From contig CAIQIZ010000020.1 in NCBI GenBank assembly GCA_903872035.1, positions 1-53,858 on the forward strand: a stretch of 53,858 bases of DNA, written 5' to 3'. The position numbers were made by a program, and so were the translations under genes. The notes beneath the pieces were generated by a model that was not told the origin of the DNA, made no database searches, and saw only the letters and a list, made by a program, of their open reading frames with translations. Position 1 is the first letter of the stretch. Each line of letters opens with the position of its first letter. This stretch comes from an uncultured bacterium (lineage in GTDB: Bacteria > Patescibacteriota > Minisyncoccia > Phycocordibacterales > PALSA-1337). Of this stretch, positions 16,717 to 23,466 are shown in pieces.

Positions 16717-16725
16717 ATAATATCA
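16717..16725 (-). promoter_or_regulatory. Extended -10 box of the second sortase
   Basis: On the minus strand TGATATTAT ends 11 nt before the ATG at 16705, giving a leader of about 5 nt. It decides the start codon against the upstream GTG. Confidence 0.45.
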
Positions 16726-16755
16726 CCTGTGTCGTATGTGACTAGTGTTTTATGG

Positions 16756-17367
16756 CTAAATGCGTGGTGTAATGCTTGCTTTCCCGTAATTCTCTTCCAT
16801 CACCTCCCAATTTAAATTCGCGAAGAAATCTTCGACATATTGCTTCTTGCCGGACGGTTGATAGTCAGCTACGTAAGAGTGTTCCCACATATCGAGGCCG
16901 AGGATCATGACGCAGCCATTCAAAAGCCCTAGATGCTGCTCGTCGATCCATGAGCAATGCAGATCACCAGTCCTAGGATCGCACCACAGAGTGGCCCAAC
17001 CGATACCGCGAGTGGTGGCTGCGAAATTCTTGAATCCTTGGAGCCAACCATCAAACGATTGCCATGTTTCATTGATTTTCTTCTTCAAAGGGCTTGAATC
17101 CGTGAGTGTCTTCGAACCTCCTTCCAGAGAAGAAAAATAGACTTCATGGTTGCGTATACCGTTGTATTCAAAGCTGAAGCGGCGGAGGAATTCGTTTATC
17201 GAGTAAGCATTTGCTTCAGCATCTTTGGCATAGACGTCCATCTTTTCATGGATGAGGTTGAGATTCTTCACGTATCCCTGGTAAAGCTTCAGATGTTCCT
17301 CGATGGTTTTCTCAGAGATCCCTTTAAGTTTAGGAATCTTAAAAGTTTTGGCAGCGAATGGGGTCAT
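16756..17367 (-). CDS. sod: Iron/manganese superoxide dismutase
   Basis: Removes superoxide; 203 aa, normal length. The N-terminal hairpin has EEHLKLYQGYVKNLN, the second ligand region is NHEVYFSSL, and the C-terminal domain has the signature DMWEHSYV with the last two metal ligands. The N-terminal region differs from E. coli-type enzymes: the KHH gateway segment is replaced by KLY, so ligand assignment there needs alignment. Metal choice (Fe or Mn) cannot be read reliably. It sits between a sortase and the ComEC-type beta-lactamase gene and is divergent from the latter. Confidence 0.88.
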   Translation of the reverse strand: MTPFAAKTFKIPKLKGISEKTIEEHLKLYQGYVKNLNLIHEKMDVYAKDAEANAYSINEFLRRFSFEYNGIRNHEVYFSSLEGGSKTLTDSSPLKKKINETWQSFDGWLQGFKNFAATTRGIGWATLWCDPRTGDLHCSWIDEQHLGLLNGCVMILGLDMWEHSYVADYQPSGKKQYVEDFFANLNWEVMEENYGKASITPRI

Positions 17368-17455
17368 ATGATTGGTTTTTTATGATGATAATTGGTTAAT
17401 TATACATTGAATCATACGAAGTATGGCGGTTGGCTGGTTCAGAAGCTAACGTTTT

Positions 17456-17516
17456 GCGAGGCAACCTATGTCCTGTTTCAAACTGGCCCACAGTTCTGAA
17501 ACAGGACATGAGCTGT
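17456..17516 (+). repeat. Long hairpin, copy 2 (upstream of the ComEC-type beta-lactamase gene)
   Basis: ATGTCCTGTTTCAAACTG (17468-17485), loop GCCCA, CAGTT, a bulged C, then TGAAACAGGACAT (17497-17509). The outer GCGAG/CTCGC also pair. The loop, the bulge and the inner 14 bp are identical to copy 1 at 13195-13260, while the outer arms have changed with pairing kept. Confidence 0.85.
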
Positions 17517-17526
17517 CTCGCCTAAG

Positions 17527-17612
17527 TATCTTCATGACTTCTTGATACTTTTTTTATCGTTTTTTTAAACTTTTTTCATCATATCTTCATTTCGGTTGGG
17601 TAGACTTGGAGC
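17527..17612 (+). promoter_or_regulatory. Upstream block with leaderless -10 box, shared with comEC
   Basis: ATCTTCATGACTTCTTGATA, a T-rich run, ATCTTCATTTCGG, then TAGACT (17601-17606) 6 nt before the ATG. The order and spacing of these boxes match the block upstream of comEC, so the two genes are probably coregulated. Confidence 0.65.
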
Positions 17613-18602
17613 ATGGCAATCAAGTTTGCTTCAAGACCGTTCATCATAGTCGCCGCAGCAGGCGCAATGGCTTTGGGCATGGGCGGGTACTTCTGGAAAG
17701 AGGAGAACCGGCCGAAGGTACTGGATATTTACATTTTCAATCTGTCGAGCGGGCGGTCGATGTTCATCCGGACACCTGATGATTACCGCGTGCTCATCGA
17801 CGGAGGTTCAAACCCCGATGTCATTCAGGAATTGACGAAAATTCTTCCGTTCTATTCACGTCGAATAGACGCGATCATCGCCACGAATACCGACGGGAAG
17901 AATGTTGCAGGATTGATCGATGTCCTCGATAGATATGAAGTAGATGATGTCTATCTTCCGGCCGTGACTCTTCAATCTCTCGGATTGGTCAGCGCCAGCG
18001 ATCCAACTTACGAGTCGTTGTTGCAGGAAATCGAAAGCCAGCAGGCCATTGCACGGACTATTGCAAGAGGGAATATCATCTTATTGGGCGACGAAGTCAG
18101 AGCCGACGTACATTTCCCGTCAAAGCCGGAAAGTTTTGCTTATTCGCTGGCCAGTTCGCCAGAAGTCCTATTCACATTGAGGTACGACAATACTTCTGTG
18201 ACATTTCTGGGCAACGCTTCACACAAGGTGCAGGAATTTCTAGCGTCTACTTCTGCCGTTTCGGCCAAGTCTTCCGATTCCGCTGCTTCTTCAACAACTT
18301 CTACAAATGTGATTCAAACTGACGCCGCGATTGTTTCGAATAGCGCTTTGCCAGCAAATATTTCAGCCAATCTCATGAGTCAATTAGTGCCCAAGTACTT
18401 TATCTATTCGAGACAGCCGCAATCTTCAAGTAGTGGCGGACCATCACTTCCAAAATCGACACCCTCAAAGACTTCCAAGAAAAAGCCAGCAAAAATTCCA
18501 CCTGATCCATTTGCATTGATTCCAATCGATCATCGTTTCAATATAAAAGAAACCGGCACCATTCATTTGGTGTCAGATGGGGAGAGTTTGGTTGTTAGAT
18601 GA
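17613..18602 (+). CDS. ComEC-type metallo-beta-lactamase protein with lost metal site
   Basis: 329 aa. An N-terminal hydrophobic segment (about 9-27) is followed by a beta-lactamase fold like the ComEC C-terminal domain: LDIYIFNLSSGRSMFIRTP, VLIDGG (60-65), FYSRRIDAIIATNTDGKNVAGL. The usual ligand motif THPDADH is replaced by TNTDGKN (91-97), the GD after the next strand is lost (FLGNASHKVQ), and the final SHHGS region is a Ser-rich linker. Hydrolysis is therefore unlikely. The C-terminal third is Ser/Thr/Lys-rich. It shares its promoter block with comEC, which suggests it is a structural partner of the channel. It overlaps rpmB tail to tail by 8 bp. Confidence 0.75.
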   Translation: MAIKFASRPFIIVAAAGAMALGMGGYFWKEENRPKVLDIYIFNLSSGRSMFIRTPDDYRVLIDGGSNPDVIQELTKILPFYSRRIDAIIATNTDGKNVAGLIDVLDRYEVDDVYLPAVTLQSLGLVSASDPTYESLLQEIESQQAIARTIARGNIILLGDEVRADVHFPSKPESFAYSLASSPEVLFTLRYDNTSVTFLGNASHKVQEFLASTSAVSAKSSDSAASSTTSTNVIQTDAAIVSNSALPANISANLMSQLVPKYFIYSRQPQSSSSGGPSLPKSTPSKTSKKKPAKIPPDPFALIPIDHRFNIKETGTIHLVSDGESLVVR

Positions 18603-18837
18603 GTCCAGCTTTCTTCAGGGTGCGGTAAGCGCCGTTCTTTTGAATAGTGCGGAGAGCGCGAGTGGAGATCTTTAAAACCACTGACTTTTTGAGTTCAGGG
18701 ACATATATCCGCTTTTTCTGCAGGTTTGGGTAGCGGCGAACGGCGCCAGAAGGGTTGAATTGCGTGGCACGGGTCCTGTTCGAATAGCGTCCTCCGACGA
18801 CAGAGCCTACTTTGGTGATTTGGCAGATGTTAGCCAT
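18595..18837 (-). CDS. rpmB: 50S ribosomal protein bL28
   Basis: 80 aa, a component of the large subunit. NICQITKVGSVVGGRYSN matches the CQ(V/I)TGK-type N-terminus without the second zinc Cys pair. FNPSGAVRRYPNLQKKRIYV and LKISTRALRTIQKNG are typical of bL28. It is a single gene divergent from the M50 protease, and its 3' end overlaps the beta-lactamase gene by 8 bp. Confidence 0.92.
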   Translation of the reverse strand: MANICQITKVGSVVGGRYSNRTRATQFNPSGAVRRYPNLQKKRIYVPELKKSVVLKISTRALRTIQKNGAYRTLKKAGLI

Positions 18838-18884
18838 AATGATTGGTGAGCTCGTATGGTATCATAAGTCAGGTAAATTGCAAA

Positions 18885-19499
18885 ATGCTTATCATCTTAT
18901 CCATCATTATCCTCATATTCTCGGTCATATTCCATGAAGTTTCTCACGGATATATGGCTGATTTGCTGGGCGATCCCACGGCGCGTTTGCAGGGCAGATT
19001 GACGTTGAATCCCCTCAAACATATAGATCCGATAGGCTCTATCATTGTTCCGTTCATTACGTATATCACGGCCGGATTTGCTTTCGGTTGGGCCAAGCCA
19101 GTTGTTTACAATCCTTACAATTTGAAGAACAAACGCCAAGGCGAATTCCTTATCGCCGTCGCCGGTCCGGCGTCCAATCTAGGTATCGCTATAATATTTA
19201 GTCTGATCATAAGGTTGGTTGCCTCCGGATCCACGACCATGACTCCGTTCTTGGAGATTGCCACATATATAGTGCTCATCAATATCGTCCTTGCTGTTTT
19301 TAATTTGATTCCATTGCCGCCCCTCGACGGATCGAAACTGCTGTTGGCATTTTTGCCGAATCAATATGGCAAGCTTCGTTCTTCTCTGGAACGTTTTGGA
19401 CCAATCTTCGTGCTTCTAGCAGTATTCTTTCTTTGGCAGATAGTGGCGCCGATCGTACCTTGGGTGTTTCAATTGTTCACTGGAATACATTTGCATTGA
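18885..19499 (+). CDS. Site-2-type membrane metalloprotease (M50 family)
   Basis: An intramembrane zinc protease of the RseP/SpoIVFB superfamily in its minimal form, 204 aa. HEVSHGY at residues 17-23 supplies two zinc ligands and the catalytic Glu. NLIPLPPLDGSKLLLAFLP near the C-terminus carries the third ligand (Asp). At least four hydrophobic helices are visible and no PDZ domain. An upstream in-frame TTG (18843) is possible, but the ATG at 18885 starts directly in the first helix as in relatives. The substrate is unknown. Confidence 0.88.
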   Translation: MLIILSIIILIFSVIFHEVSHGYMADLLGDPTARLQGRLTLNPLKHIDPIGSIIVPFITYITAGFAFGWAKPVVYNPYNLKNKRQGEFLIAVAGPASNLGIAIIFSLIIRLVASGSTTMTPFLEIATYIVLINIVLAVFNLIPLPPLDGSKLLLAFLPNQYGKLRSSLERFGPIFVLLAVFFLWQIVAPIVPWVFQLFTGIHLH

Positions 19500-19563
19500 T
19501 CGTTGTGTTGACACTAAATACGGTGGGGTATAGCATGGCGTTTAGTAAGCTCCTAAACTTACG

Positions 19564-19602
19564 CCCGACACACGGTTCCGAGATATCTCATCGTCGGGTT
19601 TT
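19564..19602 (+). terminator. Possible terminator after the M50 protease
   Basis: CCCGAC (19564-19569) pairs with GTCGGG (19593-19598), followed by TTTTG. The long loop contains the palindrome GAGATATCTC, so the inner part can also pair. Confidence 0.45.
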
Positions 19603-19684
19603 GTTCCATCGTACCCCCTACTGATGGAGCAGCCAATAAATCATAGAAGGAACGGTCGTTTCATTGGTTTGGCGATTCGTTCCA

Positions 19685-19720
19685 GGGCGATGCTGTCACA
19701 CGACAGCGTCGCCCTAATTT
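19685..19720 (+). terminator. Strong hairpin with weak T-run
   Basis: GGGCGATGCTGTC, loop ACAC, GACAGCGTCGCCC: 13 bp with one G-U pair, followed by TAATTT. It could be a terminator or a leader hairpin; the T-run is poor. Confidence 0.5.
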
Positions 19721-19852
19721 ATTGCTTGTATTTATATATTATGGTAAGGTATTGCCACTGCCATTTGGGCAACAATCGAATTACCAATCCGGATGAGTAA
19801 TCGTTCAGGTTCGCTCGAACCGAAAACGGTGAAAAAATCAGACGGAAACAAA

Positions 19853-19931
19853 GTTAAAAGTTCCTAAAGTTCGAAAGTTCATAAAGCCGGACTTTACGAA
19901 CTTGAAAAACTTTTAAACTTTCTAACTAATC
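19853..19931 (+). repeat. AAAGTTC/GTAAAG repeat block before rpsL
   Basis: AAGTTAAAAGTTCCTAAAGT, CGAAAGTTCATAAAG, then CTTTACGAACTTG and AACTTTTAAACTTTC. The two halves are near-complementary (AAGTTCATAAAG against CTTTACGAACTT), so the RNA forms a hairpin ending just before the rpsL start. Confidence 0.6.
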
Positions 19932-19934
19932 ATC

Positions 19935-20354
19935 ATGCCAACCATAAATCAGCTGACAAAATCGAATAGAGCCAGGTTCAAGAGGAAGTCAAAGTCCATA
20001 GCTTTGACTCGCACTTTCAATAGCATCAAGAATCGCCCTATTTTCTTCCCGGCTCCTTTCAAGCGTGGAGTTTGTGTAAAAGTTACTACCAAGACTCCGA
20101 AGAAGCCTAACTCGGCCATCCGCAAGATCGCTCGCGTTCGTCTGTCTAATGGAATGGAAGTCACTGCCTATATTCCGGGCATGGGTCACAATCTTCAGGA
20201 ACACGCCGTAGTTTTGCTCCGCGGCGGTCGCGTCAAGGACGTCGGTCTCCGTTATTCAGTTGTTCGTGGCGTATTAGACTGTGCCGGTGTCGAAGCACGT
20301 CGTAAGGGTCGCAGCCAGTATGGCAACAAGAGGCCGAAAGCAGCGAAAGCTTAA
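19935..20354 (+). CDS. rpsL: 30S ribosomal protein uS12
   Basis: 139 aa, lines the decoding centre. [28 protein letters not shown] and [19 protein letters not shown] are canonical. Unusually, the universally conserved KDLPGVRY loop reads KDVGLRY (Asp at residue 102). One residue is deleted and the Pro is gone, at the site where streptomycin-resistance and error-modulating changes map in E. coli. The rest of the protein is normal, so a pseudogene is unlikely. rpsG follows after 14 nt. Confidence 0.95.
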   Translation: MPTINQLTKSNRARFKRKSKSIALTRTFNSIKNRPIFFPAPFKRGVCVKVTTKTPKKPNSAIRKIARVRLSNGMEVTAYIPGMGHNLQEHAVVLLRGGRVKDVGLRYSVVRGVLDCAGVEARRKGRSQYGNKRPKAAKA

Positions 20355-20368
20355 TCTCATAAACTATC

Positions 20369-20839
20369 ATGCGACGCAAAATCAAAATCAAGCGCGATCT
20401 CAAGCCGGATATAAACTATCAGTCTTTGAAATTGGCCAAATTTACTAACTACATCATGGAGTCTGGCAAGAAGAACATCGCCAGGGCCATCGTAGCCGAC
20501 TGTATGACTGTCATCAAAGAAAAAGCCAAGGTGGAAAGTCCTCTGGAACTCTTTGAATTGGCACTGAAGAACACCATGCCAGCCATGGAAGTCCGTTCCC
20601 GCCGTGTCGGTGGCGCCAACTATCAGGTTCCGCGCGAAGTCCGACCGGAGCGCAAGCTCGCTTTGTGTATGAAATGGATCATCGAGGCTGCTCGTTCCAA
20701 GAAAGGCGCTCCTATTCATGAAAAGCTGGCGGATGAAATCATTGCTGCCTCCAAGAATGAAGGTGAAGCAGTCAAGAAGCGTGAGAACGTCCACAAGATG
20801 GCCGAAGCCAACAAGGCTTTTGCTCACTTCGCTTGGTAA
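20369..20839 (+). CDS. rpsG: 30S ribosomal protein uS7
   Basis: 156 aa, the primary 16S rRNA 3'-domain binder. Canonical segments: MRRKIKIKRDLKPD, KFTNYIMESGKKNIA, MPAMEVRSRRVGGANYQVPREV and RENVHKMAEANKAFAHFAW. It is cotranscribed with rpsL and closed by a strong terminator. fusA, normally next, lies 2.6 kb downstream behind five accessory genes. Confidence 0.96.
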   Translation: MRRKIKIKRDLKPDINYQSLKLAKFTNYIMESGKKNIARAIVADCMTVIKEKAKVESPLELFELALKNTMPAMEVRSRRVGGANYQVPREVRPERKLALCMKWIIEAARSKKGAPIHEKLADEIIAASKNEGEAVKKRENVHKMAEANKAFAHFAW

Positions 20840-20861
20840 CATAACTTAATCTTTGAACAAG

Positions 20862-20889
20862 AAAGCGCAGCTGCAAGGCTGCGCTTTTG
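20862..20889 (+). terminator. Bidirectional terminator after rpsG
   Basis: AAAGCGCAGC, loop TGCAAG, GCTGCGCTTTT. The A-run on the left also gives a T-run on the minus strand, so it can serve the convergent gene at 20892. Confidence 0.85.
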
Positions 20890-20891
20890 CG

Positions 20892-21320
20892 TTAGGGAAC
20901 TGTGATGGAAATATCGTATGGAATGGTGTGTCTGCCGTCTGGCGCGGTGGTTAGGGGTTCTCTGATCCAACATTTTCCTATCTCAATTTTATGGGTGTTG
21001 ATCACAGACACCTCTTTCCATTCTCCGAGGATACAAACCTGACCAGTGCTTATGTGTTTGGCGGCTTCTTCGCTGATGAAACCAATGATCGAAAGGTCGA
21101 ATTGGTCACGGCCGTGTTCTTTGATACACAAGACGCATGGTACTGGCGACATGTTGGGATCGTAAAGACAGAAAACGTCTCCAAGATGGAAGATGATACC
21201 ATCGAAATATTGCATACCGCCTTTTTCAGGCTTCTCGTCTGTGGGAAAATGAGTCCAGGTCGCTTGCGCCATTCTATCAATGACGCCCGGCACACCGTAG
21301 TAGATATGTTCGCATGTCAT
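20892..21320 (-). CDS. Hypothetical protein, 142 aa
   Basis: I do not recognise this protein. It is soluble, has no signal peptide, is Cys- and His-containing (CEHIYYG, CLYDPN, CVLCIKEHGRDQ) and ends in ISITVP. The CVLC pair could bind metal, but no second pair is obvious. The gene ends right at the bidirectional terminator of rpsG, which supports this strand over the long opposing frame (20991-21365). It is the first of five accessory genes between rpsG and fusA. Confidence 0.55.
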   Translation of the reverse strand: MTCEHIYYGVPGVIDRMAQATWTHFPTDEKPEKGGMQYFDGIIFHLGDVFCLYDPNMSPVPCVLCIKEHGRDQFDLSIIGFISEEAAKHISTGQVCILGEWKEVSVINTHKIEIGKCWIREPLTTAPDGRHTIPYDISITVP

Positions 21321-21414
21321 AAAATTTTAAGAGCTTTAACTTCTGGTTCAATTGTAGAACAATAATGGTGGGATTTCACGCACCTTTGCAGGTATTCCAG
21401 TCGTAAACTATTCA

Positions 21415-21660
21415 ATGTATTACTCATCTGCTTCGACAAAGCCAGAATATCCTCACCCGAGCACGCTTCTAGTTCAAAAATGGACAGTTTTTCTTAAGTG
21501 TATTCACTGTGGAAAGAAAAAACGCGAGATAAGGTCAAGCGACGACCCGGGTTCTTACAGCTCGACTGACTTTTGGTTGTGTCAGGAATGTTCCAATGAA
21601 AATCCATTGGATGAGGTACTGAAGAGATTGAAGAGAAGGTTGTTGGCCGGTCGAGATTAG
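21415..21660 (+). CDS. Small zinc-ribbon-like protein
   Basis: 81 aa with two CxxC pairs, LKCIHCGKKK at about residues 28-37 and WLCQECSNE at about 53-61, spaced like a zinc ribbon. The C-terminus is basic (LKRLKRRLLAGRD). It may bind nucleic acid or protein; I cannot assign a function. A -10-like TAAACT (21404-21409) ends 5 nt before the ATG. Confidence 0.55.
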   Translation: MYYSSASTKPEYPHPSTLLVQKWTVFLKCIHCGKKKREIRSSDDPGSYSSTDFWLCQECSNENPLDEVLKRLKRRLLAGRD

Positions 21661-21751
21661 CTTGCGTGGCAACTTATCAGAGAGTAAAATTGCAACGTGG
21701 TTCGGCAAGGCCGCGCCATTTTTAATTGATTATTAATTAACACATTTTCAT

Positions 21752-22327
21752 ATGAATAAATCACAAGAAACTAGTTTGATCGTACCAGTAACGCCAGAGT
21801 TCATTGAACGAAGGATACTATTAGTACGTGGCCAGAAAGTCATGATCGATAACGATTTAGCTGAATTATATCAAGTCCAGACGAAAGTCTTAAACCAGGC
21901 GGTTCAACGCAATATTAGTAGGTTCCCAAACGACTTTATATTCAAATTGTCTGTCAACGAAGCCACTTGTTTGAAGTCACAAATTGTGACTTCAAAGGCT
22001 GGTCGAGGAGGTCGGCGCAAATTACCATATGCTTTTACAGAACTTGGAGTAGCCATGCTTTCGTCGGTTCTCAAAAGTGAGCGAGCGGTACAGATGAATG
22101 TCTATATCATGCGCGCGTTCGTGGAACTTCGTAAAATGATCGCGACTCATTCTGATTTGGCTCGCAAGATCAACTATTTGGAAAAAGGACAAAAGGAGAA
22201 CACCGATAATCTCGTTGTCATCTCCATCGCACTCAACAAATTGAGAGATTCCCATAACAAGTTAGATAATAAGATCAAGAAAGCTCACAGAAAGCTGAAA
22301 CCGGTGATCGGTTTTGAGATGAATTAG
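21752..22327 (+). CDS. ORF6N-domain DNA-binding protein
   Basis: 191 aa. The ORF6N domain covers about residues 15-105: IERRILLVRGQKVMIDNDLAELY, VLNQAVQRNISRFPNDFIFKLS, and the C-terminal LPYAFTELGVAMLSSVLKSE. A coiled coil follows (about 125-180). This family is phage-derived and often acts as an antirepressor or regulator. It is common in small bacterial genomes as a stand-alone gene. It lies in the accessory block between rpsG and fusA. No other phage gene is seen nearby. Confidence 0.85.
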   Translation: MNKSQETSLIVPVTPEFIERRILLVRGQKVMIDNDLAELYQVQTKVLNQAVQRNISRFPNDFIFKLSVNEATCLKSQIVTSKAGRGGRRKLPYAFTELGVAMLSSVLKSERAVQMNVYIMRAFVELRKMIATHSDLARKINYLEKGQKENTDNLVVISIALNKLRDSHNKLDNKIKKAHRKLKPVIGFEMN

Positions 22328-22397
22328 AGTCTCGTTGGACACCTATCGTTAGAAAGCTCAACAATATTTAGCAGACAAATGACTTTTAAGTTCTAAT

Positions 22398-22414
22398 CTG
22401 ATAGAATTTTGTTA
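22398..22414 (+). promoter_or_regulatory. Extended -10 leaderless promoter
   Basis: TGA plus TAGAAT (22402-22407) ends 6 nt before the ATG at 22414, so that codon is the likely transcription start. Confidence 0.5.
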
Positions 22415-22818
22415 TGGAAAAAATGAATAGCCCACAAGAAGATTCACTCGATTCTTTTGAAGCTTTGCCAAATGTCGAAAAGACGATTATTCGTGATTTG
22501 AACAATGTCTTCTCAAAATACATGTTTTCAGAAGAGATCAAAGCAGTTAAAGATTGGAATTATCGATTACCACAGTTAGACAACGCTATTTTAGTGATTC
22601 GTGCTCAGCTAACTGATGAGGGTGGCCGACTCGATATACAGCTTTGGGATAAAGATGGAGAACCGTTAGTTGATTCACTAAAAATCATCAGTGACAAAGG
22701 CATGGTTGGGGACCTTTCAAATGGTCGTATCCGAATTTACCCTGAAGATATAGAGAAAGGATTTAACGTTGAGAGAAACGGAACTCCAATAGCGCTTGTT
22801 GAGGATAATGATCTATAG
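22414..22818 (+). CDS. Hypothetical acidic protein, 134 aa
   Basis: Not recognised. Soluble and acidic, without a signal peptide or Cys. The middle part (AILVIRAQLTDEGGRLDIQLWDKDGEPL) looks like beta strands and the end is VEDNDL. It has its own leaderless-type promoter. It is one of the AT-rich accessory genes between rpsG and fusA. Confidence 0.55.
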   Translation: MEKMNSPQEDSLDSFEALPNVEKTIIRDLNNVFSKYMFSEEIKAVKDWNYRLPQLDNAILVIRAQLTDEGGRLDIQLWDKDGEPLVDSLKIISDKGMVGDLSNGRIRIYPEDIEKGFNVERNGTPIALVEDNDL

Positions 22819-22885
22819 CAATAATTGGAATAGAGATACTCGCATCATTTCTTATCTCGAAAACAGTTTTAATCCTAAAGGACTG

Positions 22886-22915
22886 CGATTTGCACAAACT
22901 TCGTTTGGCAAATCG
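22886..22915 (+). repeat. Intergenic hairpin
   Basis: CGATTTGC and GCAAATCG flank CAAA-CTTCG-TTTG, giving a 12-bp stem with one bulged A. It is followed by the smaller GGAG/CTCC hairpin and no T-run. Role unknown. Confidence 0.5.
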
Positions 22916-22934
22916 GGAGCATTCTCCGCAATGA

Positions 22935-22960
22935 CCCAAATTTGATTATTTGAGGGTTTT
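22935..22960 (+). repeat. 26-bp direct repeat, copy 1 (terminator-like)
   Basis: CCCAAATTTGATTATTTGAG followed by GGTTTT. CCC-AAAT can pair with ATTT-GA-GGG ahead of TTTT. An identical copy lies at 23350-23375, so the pair brackets the small membrane gene between them. Confidence 0.7.
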
Positions 22961-22971
22961 GCAGTTTAGAC

Positions 22972-22988
22972 GTGATATACTTTGGGTA
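22972..22988 (+). promoter_or_regulatory. Extended -10 leaderless promoter
   Basis: TGA plus TATACT (22976-22981) ends 6 nt before the ATG at 22988. It also argues against the in-frame TTG at 22982 as start. Confidence 0.55.
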
Positions 22989-23284
22989 TGAAAAAATTCT
23001 TTAAACCGACAATATCCATAGTTGTTATATTTATAGTTCTTCTTGTATTAACATGTTTCCTACCTCATACAGGAAAAGTTTGTAGCAATAGCCCAGTCGG
23101 TATTTCATGCTCGACTATTTCGACGATTGGTATGGGTTATCCTGTTTTTTACGGAGAATTTTTCGACGGCGATTATGGGCAAATGTCCTTCAGTCCGCTA
23201 TCTCTTGTTGTGAATATCGTAGTTTATTATGTCGCGTCCTCTCTTATTGTCTTTTCGTTCAGCAGATTGAGAGGTAGGCAATAA
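22988..23284 (+). CDS. Small membrane protein, 98 aa
   Basis: Not recognised. Starts MKKFFKPTISIVVIFIVLLV: an N-terminal helix (about 9-26), a short external-looking loop with two or three Cys (GKVCSNSPVGISCS), and a second helix near the C-terminus (VVNIVVYYVASSLIVFSF). The topology suggests both ends are inside with a possible disulfide in the loop. The gene is bracketed by a perfect 26-bp direct repeat. Confidence 0.55.
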   Translation: MKKFFKPTISIVVIFIVLLVLTCFLPHTGKVCSNSPVGISCSTISTIGMGYPVFYGEFFDGDYGQMSFSPLSLVVNIVVYYVASSLIVFSFSRLRGRQ

Positions 23285-23349
23285 TTGTAATATACACCGA
23301 TACTTTATTATTCTTCCCAAATTCAGTTATGTAAACCTGTGTGGCGGCT

Positions 23350-23375
23350 CCCAAATTTGATTATTTGAGGGTTTT
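23350..23375 (+). repeat. 26-bp direct repeat, copy 2 (terminator-like)
   Basis: Identical to 22935-22960. Here it lies between the small membrane gene and fusA and can act as terminator of the former. Confidence 0.7.
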
Positions 23376-23416
23376 CCTGTATCGTAAAGCCATTAAGCGA
23401 CCGCGCTTTTTTATTA

Positions 23417-23461
23417 TTCGTAATTTGTAGCATTCGGATCTATTCGTAGATTCGCATTAAA
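23417..23461 (+). repeat. TTCGTAATTTGTAG repeat block before fusA
   Basis: ATTCGTAATTTGTAGCATTC, then TTCGTAGATTCGCATTAAAT ending 5 nt before the fusA ATG. It closely resembles the right arm of the hairpin before rplC (34682-34718), including the final ATT(C/T)GCATTAAAT. Confidence 0.6.
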
Positions 23462-23466
23462 TCATT

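Larger units (their letters stand above)
19500..19934 (+). other. 435-bp gene-free region upstream of rpsL
   Basis: No convincing gene. It holds two hairpins that may terminate the protease transcript (19564-19602 and 19685-19720), an A/T-rich stretch with TATATTATGG near 19733-19744 that could hold the rpsL promoter, a small hairpin GGTTC-GCTC-GAACC (19808-19821), and an AAAGTTC repeat block next to rpsL. The leader of the rpsL transcript is thus probably about 180 nt, unusually long for this window. Confidence 0.5.

Noticed and set aside
19808-19821. GGTTCGCTCGAACC as the T-arm of a tRNA
   Set aside because: No acceptor stem, D-arm or anticodon arm can be fitted around it; it is a small isolated hairpin in the rpsL leader.
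20991-21365. 124-aa plus-strand open frame opposite the gene at 20892
   Set aside because: It is the antisense of the better candidate, which ends exactly at a bidirectional terminator; its sequence shows no recognisable features.
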